In this document: positions 1 to 8,554 of the stretch, piece after piece
How the letters are laid out: each line of letters begins with the position of its first letter
Numbering within the stretch: the first letter of the stretch is position 1
Assembly (NCBI GenBank): GCA_003574785.1
Contig: QORU01000001.1
Span: 434,001 to 498,000 of the forward strand
DNA: 64,000 bases
Source of the DNA: Taklimakanibacter deserti
Lineage (GTDB): Bacteria; Pseudomonadota; Alphaproteobacteria; Rhizobiales; Aestuariivirgaceae
Direction of reading: 5' to 3'
Notes under the pieces: generated by a model
Told to the model about the DNA's origin: nothing
The model's database searches: none
What the model saw: only the letters and a program-made list of their open reading frames with translations
Translations under genes and position numbers: made by a program

Positions 1-2
1 AG

Positions 3-656
3 CGCATGGCCAATGCGCTGCCCGCCGAATTGATCCAGCAGGCCTTCCAGGATGCGCTCGACGCCGATCCCTCGATCGGCGATGCCATGCGCGCCGACAT
101 CGTCGCCGTGCATGACCGCGATCCCGCCTGCAATCGCTATCTCGAACCGCTTCTCTATTTCAAAGGCTTCCAGGCCATCCAGACGCATCGCATGGCGCAT
201 CAATTGTGGAAGATGGACCGCCGCGATTTTGCCTATTACCTGCAGAGCCGCTCCTCGGTGGTCTACACCGTCGACATCCATCCGGCGGCGCGCATCGGAC
301 GCGGCATCTTCATCGATCATGCGCATGGCATCGTGATCGGCGAGACTGCGGTCGTCGAAGACAATGTCTCGTTGATGCAGGAAGTGACGCTCGGCGGCAC
401 CGGCAAGGAAACCGGCGACCGTCATCCGAAGATCCGTCATGGCGTCCTCATCGGCTCCGGCGCGAAGATTCTCGGCAATATCGAGATCGGCCATTGCTCC
501 AGGGTCGCAGCGGGCTCGGTCGTTTTGCATGACGTGCCACCCAACCGCACCGTCGCCGGCGTTCCGGCCAAGGTCGTGGGCTATGCCGGCTGCGAGGAGC
601 CGTCACGGGTCATGGACCACCAGCTGAAATCGGACGTGCCGGCGGGATCAGAATAA
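3..656 (+). CDS. cysE: Serine O-acetyltransferase (5' end outside window)
   Basis: This enzyme acetylates L-serine with acetyl-CoA, the first step of cysteine synthesis, in the cytoplasm. The N-terminal helical region is followed by left-handed beta-helix hexapeptide repeats from about residue 90. The catalytic-region signatures DIHPAARIGRG and HAHGIVIGETA are present, and the C-terminal VAGVPAKVVG is typical of CysE. The reading frame is open to the left edge and the visible part (about 217 residues) is shorter than the usual 250-280. I therefore think the start lies upstream of the window and that the ATG at position 6 is internal. The DUF3126 and gamma-carbonic-anhydrase genes follow on the same strand, and a cysK gene lies at 46-47 kb. 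Confidence 0.93.
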   Translation, partial: RMANALPAELIQQAFQDALDADPSIGDAMRADIVAVHDRDPACNRYLEPLLYFKGFQAIQTHRMAHQLWKMDRRDFAYYLQSRSSVVYTVDIHPAARIGRGIFIDHAHGIVIGETAVVEDNVSLMQEVTLGGTGKETGDRHPKIRHGVLIGSGAKILGNIEIGHCSRVAAGSVVLHDVPPNRTVAGVPAKVVGYAGCEEPSRVMDHQLKSDVPAGSE

Positions 657-723
657 GGGCTTGTCTTGCCTTTCACGGTCGGGGTAGAGCTTGGGGCCAG
701 TCTCCCAGCTAAGGAATGCCCGC

Positions 724-933
724 GTGAATCCCGAAGAAATTAAGAAGCTCACCCGATTTTTCCGGGCCAAGTTCCAGCTCGCCAATATCGAGGTCCGCAA
801 GCGTCCGCAAAAGACCGACTCGGCGGAGGTCTATATCGGCGATGAGTTCATCGGCGTGATCTTCCGCGACGATGAGGATGGCGAGCTCTCCTATAATTTC
901 AACATGGCCATCCTCGATTTCGATCTCGAATAA
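724..933 (+). CDS. DUF3126 family protein
   Basis: A small acidic protein of 69 residues that matches the DUF3126 family, which is common downstream of cysE in alphaproteobacteria. Its function is not known. I chose the GTG at 724 because AAGGA (711-715) sits 8 nt upstream; an in-frame TTG at 691 would add an uncharacteristic leader. The protein runs from a basic helix ([14 protein letters not shown]) to a beta-rich half ending [10 protein letters not shown]. It lies 67 nt after cysE and 29 nt before the carbonic anhydrase gene, so the three are probably co-transcribed. Confidence 0.85.
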   Translation: MNPEEIKKLTRFFRAKFQLANIEVRKRPQKTDSAEVYIGDEFIGVIFRDDEDGELSYNFNMAILDFDLE

Positions 934-962
934 GCGGCGTTCTCCATGGACGAGAGAAGCGC

Positions 963-1499
963 ATGACGGTCTATTCGCTCGACGGCGTCCTGCCGGAACT
1001 TCCGCCCGAGAACGACTATTGGATCGCGCCCAATGCGATCGTGGTCGGCAAGGTGAAGCTCGATCGCAATGTCGGCATCTGGTTCGGCGCGGTGCTGCGC
1101 GGCGACAATGAGCTCATCCATATCGGCGAAGGCAGCAACATCCAGGATGGCTGCGTGCTCCATACCGACATGGGGGCGCCGCTGACGGTCGGGCGCAACT
1201 GCACCATCGGCCACCAGGCCATCCTGCATGGCTGCACGATCGGCGACAACACGTTGATCGGCATGGGCTCGACGATCCTCAATCACGCCAAGATCGGGCG
1301 CAATTGCCTGATCGGCGCCCATGCGCTGATCCCGGAAGGCAAGGTCATCCCGGACAATTCGCTGGTGATGGGCTCTCCCGGCAAGATCGTGCGGGAAGTG
1401 TCGGCGGAAATGGCTGAAGCGCTGACCCGCTCGGCGAAGAACTATGTGAAGAACTGGCGGCGCTTCGCCGCCGGCATGCGCGAGCACTCGCCTGAATAA
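963..1499 (+). CDS. Gamma-carbonic anhydrase family protein
   Basis: A 178-residue hexapeptide-repeat protein of the gamma-carbonic anhydrase (YrdA/CaiE-like) family, expected to be a cytoplasmic trimer. Histidines at the metal-ligand positions are visible in VLHTD and GHQAILHG. The start DGVLPELP and the beta-helix repeats (GRNCTIG, GDNTLIG, GRNCLIG) fit the family length. Reported members range from active carbonic anhydrases to thioesterase-like or inactive proteins, so the reaction is not certain. The ATG is preceded by GAGAGAAG. It is the last gene of the cysE cluster and is followed by a palindromic element and a strong hairpin. Confidence 0.88.
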   Translation: MTVYSLDGVLPELPPENDYWIAPNAIVVGKVKLDRNVGIWFGAVLRGDNELIHIGEGSNIQDGCVLHTDMGAPLTVGRNCTIGHQAILHGCTIGDNTLIGMGSTILNHAKIGRNCLIGAHALIPEGKVIPDNSLVMGSPGKIVREVSAEMAEALTRSAKNYVKNWRRFAAGMREHSPE

Positions 1500-1510
1500 T
1501 CTTATCTGCC

Positions 1511-1537
1511 GGATGGCCGGGTCAGGCCCGGCCACAA
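1511..1537. repeat. Intergenic palindromic element, copy 1
   Basis: A 27-nt element with an 8-bp stem (TGGCCGGG, 1514-1521, with CCCGGCCA, 1527-1534) and a 5-nt loop. It matches a second copy at 31052-31078 at 24 of 27 positions, including the flanks GGATG and CACAA. One difference lies in the loop and the other two form a compensatory G-C to A-T exchange in the stem. It looks like a dispersed palindromic repeat of the kind found between genes in many alphaproteobacteria. Confidence 0.6.
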
Positions 1538-1544
1538 GTAAGTC

Positions 1545-1577
1545 GGAGCCGGCTCAGGGTGGGGCTGAGCCGGCTCC
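1545..1577. terminator. Hairpin terminator after the carbonic anhydrase gene
   Basis: A perfect 13-bp inverted repeat (1545-1557 pairs with 1565-1577) with a 7-nt loop lies between the converging carbonic anhydrase and BTLCP genes. No U-tract follows on either strand. It probably ends or protects transcripts from both sides without being a classical intrinsic terminator. Confidence 0.55.
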
Positions 1578-1650
1578 TCTAGACCCGGTCTGGTGGGGGA
1601 TGGGGAGGGGGACGCCGACCGGGCCGTAGCTCCCAAATGTCATCCGTTTG

Positions 1651-2295
1651 TTATTTCGCGCTGCCCGCCGAGACGGTGCCATTATGCGCCGGCGCCTTCT
1701 TGGTGAGCGACACCCATTGCCGCGGGTCCTCCGCCGACTGACGTTTCAGGAAGGTGTAGCCGGTGTCGTTCCAGCGCATGACGTCGTTGCGGCGATTGTC
1801 GAGAACGAAATCGCCCTTGTCGGTGGTGACCGTCAGTACGGCATGTCCTTGCATCTTCTCATCGAGAACGACGGTGATCAGGAGTGCGGCGGACGGGAAG
1901 CCCAAACCTTCGAGGTAGCGCTTCTTGAGCAGCAGATAATCCTCGCAGTCGCCGGCATCGGTCGGGAAGGTCCAGTATTCCGGCTTCCCATAGAGCTCGT
2001 CATCGCTCACCGGCGCGATCTTGCCGTTCACGAAGGCATTCACCTGATAGACCAGGTTCCAGCGCTCCGGCGTCAGCGCAAGGCGCGTCTTCCTGGCGCC
2101 CAGCGCCTGGCACTCTTTCGGCTCGCGCGCGCACATTTCCACATAGCCGATCGGCGGCAGGGCCTTGCCGTAGACGGTCGCAAATTGTTCGGTTGCGGTA
2201 ACTGCCCGGGCGAAGTCTGCTTCGACGGCTTGCGCCGTGCCGATCATGCAGACCAATCCGAGCGCAACTCCCCCGAGTCTTGCCAAGATAGTCAT
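1651..2295 (-). CDS. Transglutaminase-like cysteine protease (BTLCP family), exported
   Basis: A 214-residue protein of the bacterial transglutaminase-like cysteine proteinase family (the LapG-related fold). A signal peptide ends near residue 23 (TAQA|VEA). The catalytic triad positions are visible as Cys in GDCEDY, His in GHAVLTV and Asp in LDNRR. LapG proteins cleave periplasmic loops of surface adhesins under control of the cyclic-di-GMP receptor LapD. I see no lapD here, although the next gene encodes a PilZ-type protein and so gives a possible cyclic-di-GMP link. The start is the ATG at 2295, with AAGGGGAA somewhat far upstream. The substrate cannot be inferred. Confidence 0.85.
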   Translation of the reverse strand: MTILARLGGVALGLVCMIGTAQAVEADFARAVTATEQFATVYGKALPPIGYVEMCAREPKECQALGARKTRLALTPERWNLVYQVNAFVNGKIAPVSDDELYGKPEYWTFPTDAGDCEDYLLLKKRYLEGLGFPSAALLITVVLDEKMQGHAVLTVTTDKGDFVLDNRRNDVMRWNDTGYTFLKRQSAEDPRQWVSLTKKAPAHNGTVSAGSAK

Positions 2296-2484
2296 TGTTT
2301 GACGTCCATTCCCCTTATCGTTGGGCGTCAGACTAGCGGCAAGGCTTTGAGATCGCGTTCAGTTTATTCGCGCAACTCTCTGAAAAACAATAACAAATTG
2401 GAAAGGCTGCAAATGATGACTATTAACCATCGGGCGCGTCGGCGCGCGCAACGCGCAAAGCGAACGGGCCGGAAGCCCTGCCGT

Positions 2485-3138
2485 TCAGCGGATCTGGGTC
2501 GAAAGCTGAGTGGTGTTGAGCGGCTTGAGGAACTCGATGGCGATGCCAGAGTCCACATAGCGCACGATGCGCCCGCGCATCTTGCCGAGCATGAGATAGG
2601 TGCCGAGGCTCGGCATGACGTCGACCTTGACGGCTGCACCCGACAGAGAAATGTCGATGACCTCGCACGGATAGACCCGGCCGTCCGGCAAGGTGATGTA
2701 GGACTGGCCGTCGCTCGGCGCGTGGCGGGAGTGGCGGCGCAAGTCGGTGCCGGCCGTCGTGTTCTTGGCCGAGCGGCCGGAAAGCCTCGAAGCGAAGCGT
2801 TCTCTGCGCTGACCGGTATGAGAAAAGACGATGCGGAAACCGCCGGGAAGGACTTCGCCGCTCAGGCCTTCCACGCGCCCGATGTCATCGAGATAGGCGA
2901 CGATCTGCGCGTCCTTTTCCGGCACCGTCGTGGTGATGAAGACGGCGCCGTCCGGCGTCAACTCGCTGACCTGGCAGGGATGCTCGCTCAGATCGGGCAG
3001 CATGAAGCGACCGAACATGATCGTCGGTCCCGCCACCCTTTCGGTTGACGAAATATCCTCACCCGTCGCGATTTTTGCCGTCACGGCCGGTATTGCCCCT
3101 CGTTCACCGATGCTTTCCTTGAGGTGAGATCGTAGCAT
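2485..3138 (-). CDS. Tandem PilZ domain protein
   Basis: A 217-residue protein that appears to hold two PilZ-fold regions. The first (about residues 35-115, GRFMLPDL through GGFRIVFS) lacks the basic RxxxR cyclic-di-GMP motif. The second (about 135-215) keeps an arginine-rich RRHSRH and the matching DISLSGAAV. This suggests one binding-competent and one degenerate domain. PilZ proteins bind cyclic-di-GMP and act on motility or surface polysaccharide. I used the ATG at 3138; a TTG at 3144 and an internal ATG at 3018 are alternatives. A near-match to a CtrA box (TTAA-N7-TCAA, 3171-3185) lies just upstream. Confidence 0.8.
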   Translation of the reverse strand: MLRSHLKESIGERGAIPAVTAKIATGEDISSTERVAGPTIMFGRFMLPDLSEHPCQVSELTPDGAVFITTTVPEKDAQIVAYLDDIGRVEGLSGEVLPGGFRIVFSHTGQRRERFASRLSGRSAKNTTAGTDLRRHSRHAPSDGQSYITLPDGRVYPCEVIDISLSGAAVKVDVMPSLGTYLMLGKMRGRIVRYVDSGIAIEFLKPLNTTQLSTQIR

Positions 3139-3205
3139 CGGCAATCTAGCGAAGGTCTAAAAATAACTGGTTAAGGAAGGGTCAATTCCGGCGCGGACGC
3201 CAACG

Positions 3206-3820
3206 CTAGCTGCGCCCGCCATTAATGATCTGGAAGGCCTGCTGCGAATTTTTTGCGAATGTGTTCGACGCACCGGGCACGGGCTCGGTCCAGATGGTGC
3301 GGGCGGCGGAGAGCTCGAAGCCCGTCACCTGGTCATGGCGCGGCCGGCTGACATCCCGGAACGGCATGACGACGCCGAAGACATAGGTTGCGGCGCCGTT
3401 GCGGGCGCGCAAAGGGAGGCCGACGAATTCCGCGGCCACATTCAGTCCCAAAGCGGAGTTCAAGCGGAAGCGCAGCACGAAGGGCTGATGCGTATCGATG
3501 ACGCCGTCGAGGAGGCGTGCCACGGTCTCGCGCTCGAATCTCTCGCCTTGCGCGAGCGCCGGCTTGCCGGTGAGCTCCATGCCCCACAATTCACATACGC
3601 GCGTGCCGGCGAGACGCCAGACATAGGCCTTGCCGGGCTTGCGCTCGATCATGAACAGGAAGGGGACGAGGCTGCGGATCTTCCTGAGATCCAGCCAATC
3701 GCGCGGCGGCGCCGACATTTCGCCGCGAATCGCCTCCCAATAGCGAAACAGGGCGCGGCTTCCCGGATGGAGCATTTCCTCTGGGGTTGCCGTGGCCTGG
3801 ATGGTATCAGTGGTCGTCAT
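3206..3820 (-). CDS. PAS domain protein (PAS_5 type)
   Basis: A 204-residue soluble protein matching the PAS_5 family, recognised from the core LRKIRSLVPFLFM, the central VWRLAGTRVCELWGMELTG and the later strand VVMPFRD. It has no kinase, cyclase or DNA-binding domain, so its output is unknown. Many alphaproteobacteria carry several stand-alone copies. I chose the ATG at 3820 (MTTTDT); a GTG four codons upstream is possible. It shares strand and neighbourhood with the PilZ gene, which would be transcribed after it, and it is divergent from the rhomboid gene. Confidence 0.75.
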   Translation of the reverse strand: MTTTDTIQATATPEEMLHPGSRALFRYWEAIRGEMSAPPRDWLDLRKIRSLVPFLFMIERKPGKAYVWRLAGTRVCELWGMELTGKPALAQGERFERETVARLLDGVIDTHQPFVLRFRLNSALGLNVAAEFVGLPLRARNGAATYVFGVVMPFRDVSRPRHDQVTGFELSAARTIWTEPVPGASNTFAKNSQQAFQIINGGRS

Positions 3821-3953
3821 AAGGCACCGCACTTGTGAGCAGTTGTGTCAAGAGTGGACAATCGAAGGGGAGCGTGCAGCAACCGTGCCAGACCTTAAGG
3901 AAAGAAACGGCGGCCAATTCAGCCCGCCGGAGGGACGGTCACGCGGCGGCGCC

Positions 3954-4601
3954 ATGGTTAACGCCCCGCCCGTGGTGCTCGCTGTCATCGCCATCCTCGT
4001 CGGCATCCATGCGCTGATCCAGATCGGCGGGCAGGACTGGGAGATCTGGTCGCTTTACGCGTTCGCGCTCATTCCGGCGCGCTTCGACGGCATTGCCCGC
4101 ATCGCGATGATCGAGGGATCGCAATATTGGAGCGTCATCACTTATGGCTTCCTGCATGACGGCTGGGCGCATGTGCTGTTCAATTCGCTGTGGCTCCTGA
4201 TCTTCGGCACGCCGGTCGCGCGGCAATTCGGAGCCCTGCGCTTCCTCGCCATCACACTCATATCGACGCTCGGCGGCGCTCTCGCCATGCTCGCCACATT
4301 CTGGGGCGCGGACATCATCGTGGTCGGCGCATCGGCTGCCGTGTCCGGGCTTCTCGCCGCCGCCATTCCCGTCATGTTCGGCAGGCCCGGCGCGCCGCTG
4401 ACCTTCGGCGAGTTCCTGCGCGACCGGCGCGCCCTCATCTTCATGCTCATCTTCCTCGCCATGACGCTGCTCACCGGCGTCCAGGGATTGCCCGGTTTCG
4501 CCGATGGCGGACGCATCGCCTGGGAAGCGCATCTCGGGGGCTTCGCTGCGGGTCTCCTCAGCTATTTCGTCATCAGCCGAGAAGGGGTGCAGAGGCGCTG
4601 A
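3954..4601 (+). CDS. Rhomboid family intramembrane serine protease
   Basis: An inner-membrane protein with about six hydrophobic helices and the rhomboid landmarks. HDGWAHVLFNSLWLLIFG forms the conserved L1/TM2 region, the catalytic serine lies in GASAAVSG, and the catalytic histidine lies in WEAHLGGFAAG. The usual GxSG is GASA here, so the residue after the serine is Ala rather than Gly. Rhomboids cleave membrane proteins within or near their transmembrane helices; no substrate is evident. The start is uncertain: I give the ATG at 3954, but a GTG at 3885 would add a 23-residue cytoplasmic leader of the sort seen in relatives. Confidence 0.82.
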   Translation: MVNAPPVVLAVIAILVGIHALIQIGGQDWEIWSLYAFALIPARFDGIARIAMIEGSQYWSVITYGFLHDGWAHVLFNSLWLLIFGTPVARQFGALRFLAITLISTLGGALAMLATFWGADIIVVGASAAVSGLLAAAIPVMFGRPGAPLTFGEFLRDRRALIFMLIFLAMTLLTGVQGLPGFADGGRIAWEAHLGGFAAGLLSYFVISREGVQRR

Positions 4602-4641
4602 CTTCGTGTTACAATAGCGGCCAGCGAAGAAGGAGGTGTGC

Positions 4642-5076
4642 ATGACCGTTGCGCAAATTCTCACCGCCAAGGGCCGCGCCGTGATCACCGCACAGCCAGG
4701 CGACACTGTGCTTGCCGTGGCGCAGACACTCGCCGCCAAGAAAATCGGCGCCGTCGTCATCGTCGATGCGCAGGGGCGCATCGGCGGGATCGTCTCCGAG
4801 CGCGATATCGTGCGCGCCGTGGCGCTGGGCGGGCCGAAGGCGCTCGACAAGCCGGTCAGGGAGTTCATGACGGCATCCGTCAGGACGTGCACGCCGCGCG
4901 ACACCGAGGCCGAGCTCATGTCGCTGATGACCGAGCATCGTGTCCGTCATCTGCCGGTGGTCGACGGCGGCAAGCTCGGCGGCATGATCTCGATCGGCGA
5001 TGTGGTCAAGAACCGGATCGAGGAGATCGAACGCGAAGCCGAGGAGATGAAGAGCTACATCGCCTCATCGGGCTAG
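4642..5076 (+). CDS. Tandem CBS domain protein
   Basis: A 144-residue cytoplasmic protein made almost entirely of two CBS domains (about residues 8-60 and 75-130), a Bateman pair that normally binds adenosine nucleotides. The second half of each motif is clear (GRIGGIVSERDIVRAV and GKLGGMISIGDVVKNRI), as is the linker MTASVRTC. The ATG at 4642 is preceded by AGGAGG at about 4630-4635. Free-standing CBS pairs of this size are usually regulators of unknown partners. The gene lies 40 nt after the rhomboid gene and may be co-transcribed with it. Confidence 0.88.
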   Translation: MTVAQILTAKGRAVITAQPGDTVLAVAQTLAAKKIGAVVIVDAQGRIGGIVSERDIVRAVALGGPKALDKPVREFMTASVRTCTPRDTEAELMSLMTEHRVRHLPVVDGGKLGGMISIGDVVKNRIEEIEREAEEMKSYIASSG

Positions 5077-5123
5077 ACGGCGCTTCGTCTCGGCAGTGCT
5101 ACAACAGATCGAAACCGGCGATA

Positions 5124-5966
5124 TCACAGCACCGCGATGGCGCGCTCGATGTCGGGCATGGCGCGGTCGACGGCCTCGCGGCCGGCCGCGATTGCCTTCT
5201 CCGCCTTGTCGAATTCGAACAGGCTCATGCCGTTGGTGCGCGGCATGATCGATATGTCGGGCGGATCGCCGGCGAGGCGCGAGCGTGCCAACCGGTCCTG
5301 GGTGATGTTGAAGGCGGCGGCGATCACCGAAGTGAGGCTCGGCGCCGACGCACCCTTGTCGCTCGCGGCGATGTCCGGCGGATTCTGGATGGCGATGCCC
5401 GCCGCCGTCTCGGGCCCGAGATTGACGGCGATCACCATCCGCGCACCGAGCGCCCGGCAGGCGGCGACGGGCACGGGATTGACGACGCCGCCATCGATGA
5501 GCCAGTGGCCGTTGACGCGCACCGGGCGGAACACACCGGGCAGCGCATAAGAAGCTCTGATCGCCGGCGCCAATTCGCCCGAACGCAGCCACAATTCATG
5601 TCCGGTGCCGAGCTCGGTCGCGATGCAGATGAAGGGGATTTGGATATCGGAGAAGGTGACGCCGCCGACGACTTCATCGAGAAGGCCGCCCAGCCGTTCA
5701 CCGGCGATGAGGCCGGAGCCGCGCCAGGAAATGTCGATTAGCGACAGCACGCGCCGGCGCGTCAAACCCAAGGCGAAGTCCTTGAGCGCCGACAACCGGC
5801 CGGCGGCGTGAAGTCCGCCGGCAAGCGCGCCGATCGATGAGCCGGTAATCGCCGCAGCGTGGATGCCGTGCTCCTCGAGCCTTTCAATGACGCCAATATG
5901 AGCCCAACCGCGCGCCGCCCCCGCACCGAGCGCGAGCCCGATGGCCTTTCTCACCTTCCCATTCAT
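5124..5966 (-). CDS. Patatin-like phospholipase family protein (RssA-like)
   Basis: A 280-residue patatin-family hydrolase. The oxyanion-hole stretch GAGAARGWAHIG, the nucleophile serine in GSSIG (residues 42-46) and the catalytic aspartate in DGG (LIDGGVVNPVP) are all present, so a Ser-Asp dyad appears intact. There is no signal peptide. Length and motifs fit the RssA/YchK group, whose natural lipid substrates are not settled. It lies 38 nt downstream of hisI on the same strand and may be the last gene of the folE-hisI transcript. Confidence 0.85.
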   Translation of the reverse strand: MNGKVRKAIGLALGAGAARGWAHIGVIERLEEHGIHAAAITGSSIGALAGGLHAAGRLSALKDFALGLTRRRVLSLIDISWRGSGLIAGERLGGLLDEVVGGVTFSDIQIPFICIATELGTGHELWLRSGELAPAIRASYALPGVFRPVRVNGHWLIDGGVVNPVPVAACRALGARMVIAVNLGPETAAGIAIQNPPDIAASDKGASAPSLTSVIAAAFNITQDRLARSRLAGDPPDISIMPRTNGMSLFEFDKAEKAIAAGREAVDRAMPDIERAIAVL

Positions 5967-6004
5967 GGCACGACTTTACACCGTGCACGGAAGATCGGGA
6001 AATC

Positions 6005-6382
6005 TCAGATTATTTCAAGCTCGTAACGTTGTGAGCCGCGGCTCACCCGGCGATAAAAGCAGGAATGGCGGCCGGTATGGCAGGCGACACCGCGTCCGCC
6101 GAGAGACACCGACAGGAGGACCGCATCCTGGTCGCAGTCGAGCCTGACCTCGACGACCTTCTGCGTGTCGCCGGAGGTCGCTCCCTTGCGCCAGAGCTCG
6201 CCGCGCGACCGGCTCCAATAATGGGCCTCGCCGGTCTCGAGCGTCAGCCGCAACGCTTCCGCATTCATGTAAGCGAGCATGACGACGGAACCATCCTTGG
6301 CGTCGGTGACGATGGCCGGGATCAGTCCGTTGTCGTCATAGCGCGGCGCGAAGACCGTCGATTCTTCGTCGCCCTTCTGCAT
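6005..6382 (-). CDS. hisI: Phosphoribosyl-AMP cyclohydrolase
   Basis: Catalyses the third step of histidine synthesis, opening the purine ring of phosphoribosyl-AMP in the cytoplasm. The 125-residue length is that of the single-domain enzyme (no HisE fusion). The metal-binding acidic cluster LDCDQD, the Trp/Lys motif [11 protein letters not shown] and the cysteine region [11 protein letters not shown] are intact. The ATG at 6382 lies one base after the folE stop codon (TGA-C-ATG), which implies translational coupling. The C-terminus ends RYELEII. Confidence 0.95.
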   Translation of the reverse strand: MQKGDEESTVFAPRYDDNGLIPAIVTDAKDGSVVMLAYMNAEALRLTLETGEAHYWSRSRGELWRKGATSGDTQKVVEVRLDCDQDAVLLSVSLGGRGVACHTGRHSCFYRRVSRGSQRYELEII

Positions 6383-6383
6383 G

Positions 6384-7052
6384 TCAGAGCGAGAAACCGC
6401 CCGAAGGCGCGCGCACCAGCTCCATGAAGCGGGCCTGGAGCACCGGATTGGATTTGAACTCGCCGGTGAACTGGGTGGTGATGGTCGCGACATTGCGCTT
6501 GTTCACGCCGCGCAGCGACATGCACTGATGCACCGCCTCGATGAGGACGGCGGTGCCCTTGGGCTCGAGCGCCTTGTCGATGGCCTTGGCGATCTGGGCC
6601 GTCATGGTCTCCTGGGTCTGGAGCCTCTTGGCATAGATGTCGACGACGCGCGCCAGCTTGGAGATGCCGACCACCGCATGGGAGGGCAGATAGGCGACAT
6701 GGGCGCGGCCGATGAAGGGGACGATATGGTGCTCGCAATGCGAGTTGAACTCGATGTCGCGCAGCATGACGATGTCGTCATAGCCCTCATCCTCGTCGAA
6801 GGTGCGCGACAGGGCCTGCAGCGGGTCTTCGCTGTAGCCTTTGAAGAATTCCTTGTAAGCCTTGACCACCCGCTTGGGCGTATCCACCAGGCCCTGGCGG
6901 GTCGGATCGTCACCGGCCCAGGCGATCAGCGTGCGAACGGCCTCCTCGGCCTCCTCCTGGGAGGGGCGCTTGAGGGCGGATTCCCGCGCGAGTTTCTTGA
7001 CGACAGCATCCATTTCAGGGCTCACTTTGACTTCCGATTTGGCCGTTCCCAT
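6384..7052 (-). CDS. folE: GTP cyclohydrolase I
   Basis: Converts GTP to dihydroneopterin triphosphate, the first step of tetrahydrofolate synthesis; cytoplasmic. The protein has 222 residues. Zinc-ligand and active-site motifs are visible: [12 protein letters not shown], and the second cysteine in [10 protein letters not shown]. The N-terminal helical segment and the terminal [11 protein letters not shown] are typical of the alphaproteobacterial type. The ATG at 7052 faces the Fe-S scaffold gene across a 132-nt divergent promoter region. hisI follows after one base. Confidence 0.96.
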   Translation of the reverse strand: MGTAKSEVKVSPEMDAVVKKLARESALKRPSQEEAEEAVRTLIAWAGDDPTRQGLVDTPKRVVKAYKEFFKGYSEDPLQALSRTFDEDEGYDDIVMLRDIEFNSHCEHHIVPFIGRAHVAYLPSHAVVGISKLARVVDIYAKRLQTQETMTAQIAKAIDKALEPKGTAVLIEAVHQCMSLRGVNKRNVATITTQFTGEFKSNPVLQARFMELVRAPSGGFSL

Positions 7053-7184
7053 ATCATGGGCGGGTTTCTGGGGCAAACTTGCCGGACGCCGCTTTGCCCA
7101 GCGTTTCCGGCATTCCTGGTTTACGCTTCGGGTCACCCGAAAACCGCGTCGCACTTTTCGGCCCGATGCTTTAGGAATGTGTGC

Positions 7185-7634
7185 ATGATCAACGAAATCT
7201 ACAATCGCAAGATCCTTGAATTCGCGGCTGATATTCCCCGGCTGCAACGCCTGGACGCACCCGACGCAACGGCAACGGCGATTTCCCGGCTGTGCGGCTC
7301 GAAAGTGACGGTCGATGTGAAGATGGCCGGCGGCCAGGTGAGCGACTTCGGCCATGAGGTCAAGGCCTGCGCGCTCGGCCAGGCGTCATCCTCCATCATG
7401 GCTCGCCATGTCGTCGGCTCGACGCCGGAAGAGCTGCGACAAGTCCGCGCGCAGATGTATGAGATGCTCAAGGAGGCAGGGCCCGCCCCTTCCGGCAAAT
7501 GGCAGGACCTCGAAGCCCTGGCGCCGGTGCGCGACTTCAAGGCCCGGCATGCCTCCACACTCCTCACCTTCGATGCCGTCGTCGACGCGGTCAACCAGAT
7601 CGAAGCGCAGGCCAAGGCCAAGGTCCCGGCCTGA
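7185..7634 (+). CDS. Iron-sulfur cluster scaffold-like protein (NifU/IscU N-terminal fold)
   Basis: A 149-residue protein with the IscU/NifU N-terminal fold, which normally builds Fe-S clusters for transfer to apoproteins. Two of the three scaffold cysteines are visible (C37 in LCGSK and C62 in [10 protein letters not shown]). The third position (about residue 123, RHASTLL) is alanine. The ATG at 7185 follows AGGAA (7173-7177). It stands alone, divergent from folE and away from any suf or isc gene, so it is probably a housekeeping paralogue with a modified cluster site. Confidence 0.8.
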   Translation: MINEIYNRKILEFAADIPRLQRLDAPDATATAISRLCGSKVTVDVKMAGGQVSDFGHEVKACALGQASSSIMARHVVGSTPEELRQVRAQMYEMLKEAGPAPSGKWQDLEALAPVRDFKARHASTLLTFDAVVDAVNQIEAQAKAKVPA

Positions 7635-7816
7635 CATCGGATGCGGCCCCAAGCGATCGCAGTCTGGGACGGGAGCGCAACAGTGAAAAAGGCGGCAAGA
7701 AACTGAAGCTCTCCTGAAGCAGAAAACATTGTCCTCTCCATTACTTGTAGCGATTCGACAGGCATAGCTCGCCGGTCCGGGGATGAAGGTTGCCTTGGTT
7801 TCGGATGGGGATATGC

Positions 7817-8542
7817 ATGTTGAAGAGAATCGTGAGTGCCGGCGCCGGTCTTCTGGTTTCACTGTCCGCGGCGCAGGCCGCCGATATCGAGACCTTCACC
7901 GCGCATGACTGGAGCGGGCCTTATATCGGCATACAGGCGGGCTATGGTTGGGGAGAATCGGACGCCAATACCGAATTGGACCAATCTGTAGTGGTCTTGG
8001 CCGCGAGCCAGCCGATCACCCTCTTTCCGGCCGAAGAGGGGTCGATCGATGCGGAAGGCGTCCTCGGCGGGCTTCATGCCGGCTACAATCTGGAGTCGGG
8101 CAATCTCGTCCTCGGCATCGAAGCCGATGCGGAGCTCTCCGACATGGACGGCGACACGGATGTCCTCTTCGAAACGGACGAGCCCTTCGCGAAGCAGGAG
8201 AAGGAGTTCGACTGGCTCGCTTCGCTGAGATTACGCGCCGGCTATGCGATGGACCGCGTGCTCATCTATGCGACGGGTGGCGTGGCGCTGGCCGATGTCG
8301 ACATGTCCTTCAAGCTTCTCGACGGGAGCTTCGATGAGTCCGACACGGAAATCGCCTTCGGCATCACCGTCGGCGGCGGGCTCGAATATGCCCTTACCGA
8401 CAATCTGACGCTCAGGGCCGAATACCGTTACACCGACCTCGAGGACACGAGCTTCAGCGGGATGGGGAAGGAATTCTGCGCCAAATACAAATATGAGAAC
8501 GACTTCCACGCGGTGCGCGGCGGTCTGAGCTGGTATTTCTGA
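7817..8542 (+). CDS. Outer-membrane beta-barrel protein (Omp25/Omp31-like)
   Basis: A 241-residue exported protein. The signal peptide runs to about residue 21 (SAAQA|ADI). The mature start DWSGPYIGIQAGYGWG and the ending AVRGGLSWYF, with its terminal aromatic residue, are hallmarks of small eight-stranded porin-like barrels of Rhizobiales and Brucella. The barrel strands alternate in the usual way, with the acidic external loops expected. The ATG at 7817 is preceded by a GGATGGGG stretch. The 3' end converges on betC with a 12-nt gap. Role: surface structure; no specific ligand can be assigned. Confidence 0.85.
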   Translation: MLKRIVSAGAGLLVSLSAAQAADIETFTAHDWSGPYIGIQAGYGWGESDANTELDQSVVVLAASQPITLFPAEEGSIDAEGVLGGLHAGYNLESGNLVLGIEADAELSDMDGDTDVLFETDEPFAKQEKEFDWLASLRLRAGYAMDRVLIYATGGVALADVDMSFKLLDGSFDESDTEIAFGITVGGGLEYALTDNLTLRAEYRYTDLEDTSFSGMGKEFCAKYKYENDFHAVRGGLSWYF

Positions 8543-8554
8543 AGCCGGGCGTGA

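Noticed and set aside
1648..3048. Plus-strand reading frame of 466 codons across the BTLCP and PilZ genes
   Set aside because: It spans two real minus-strand genes and the intergenic region between them, with no recognisable domain.
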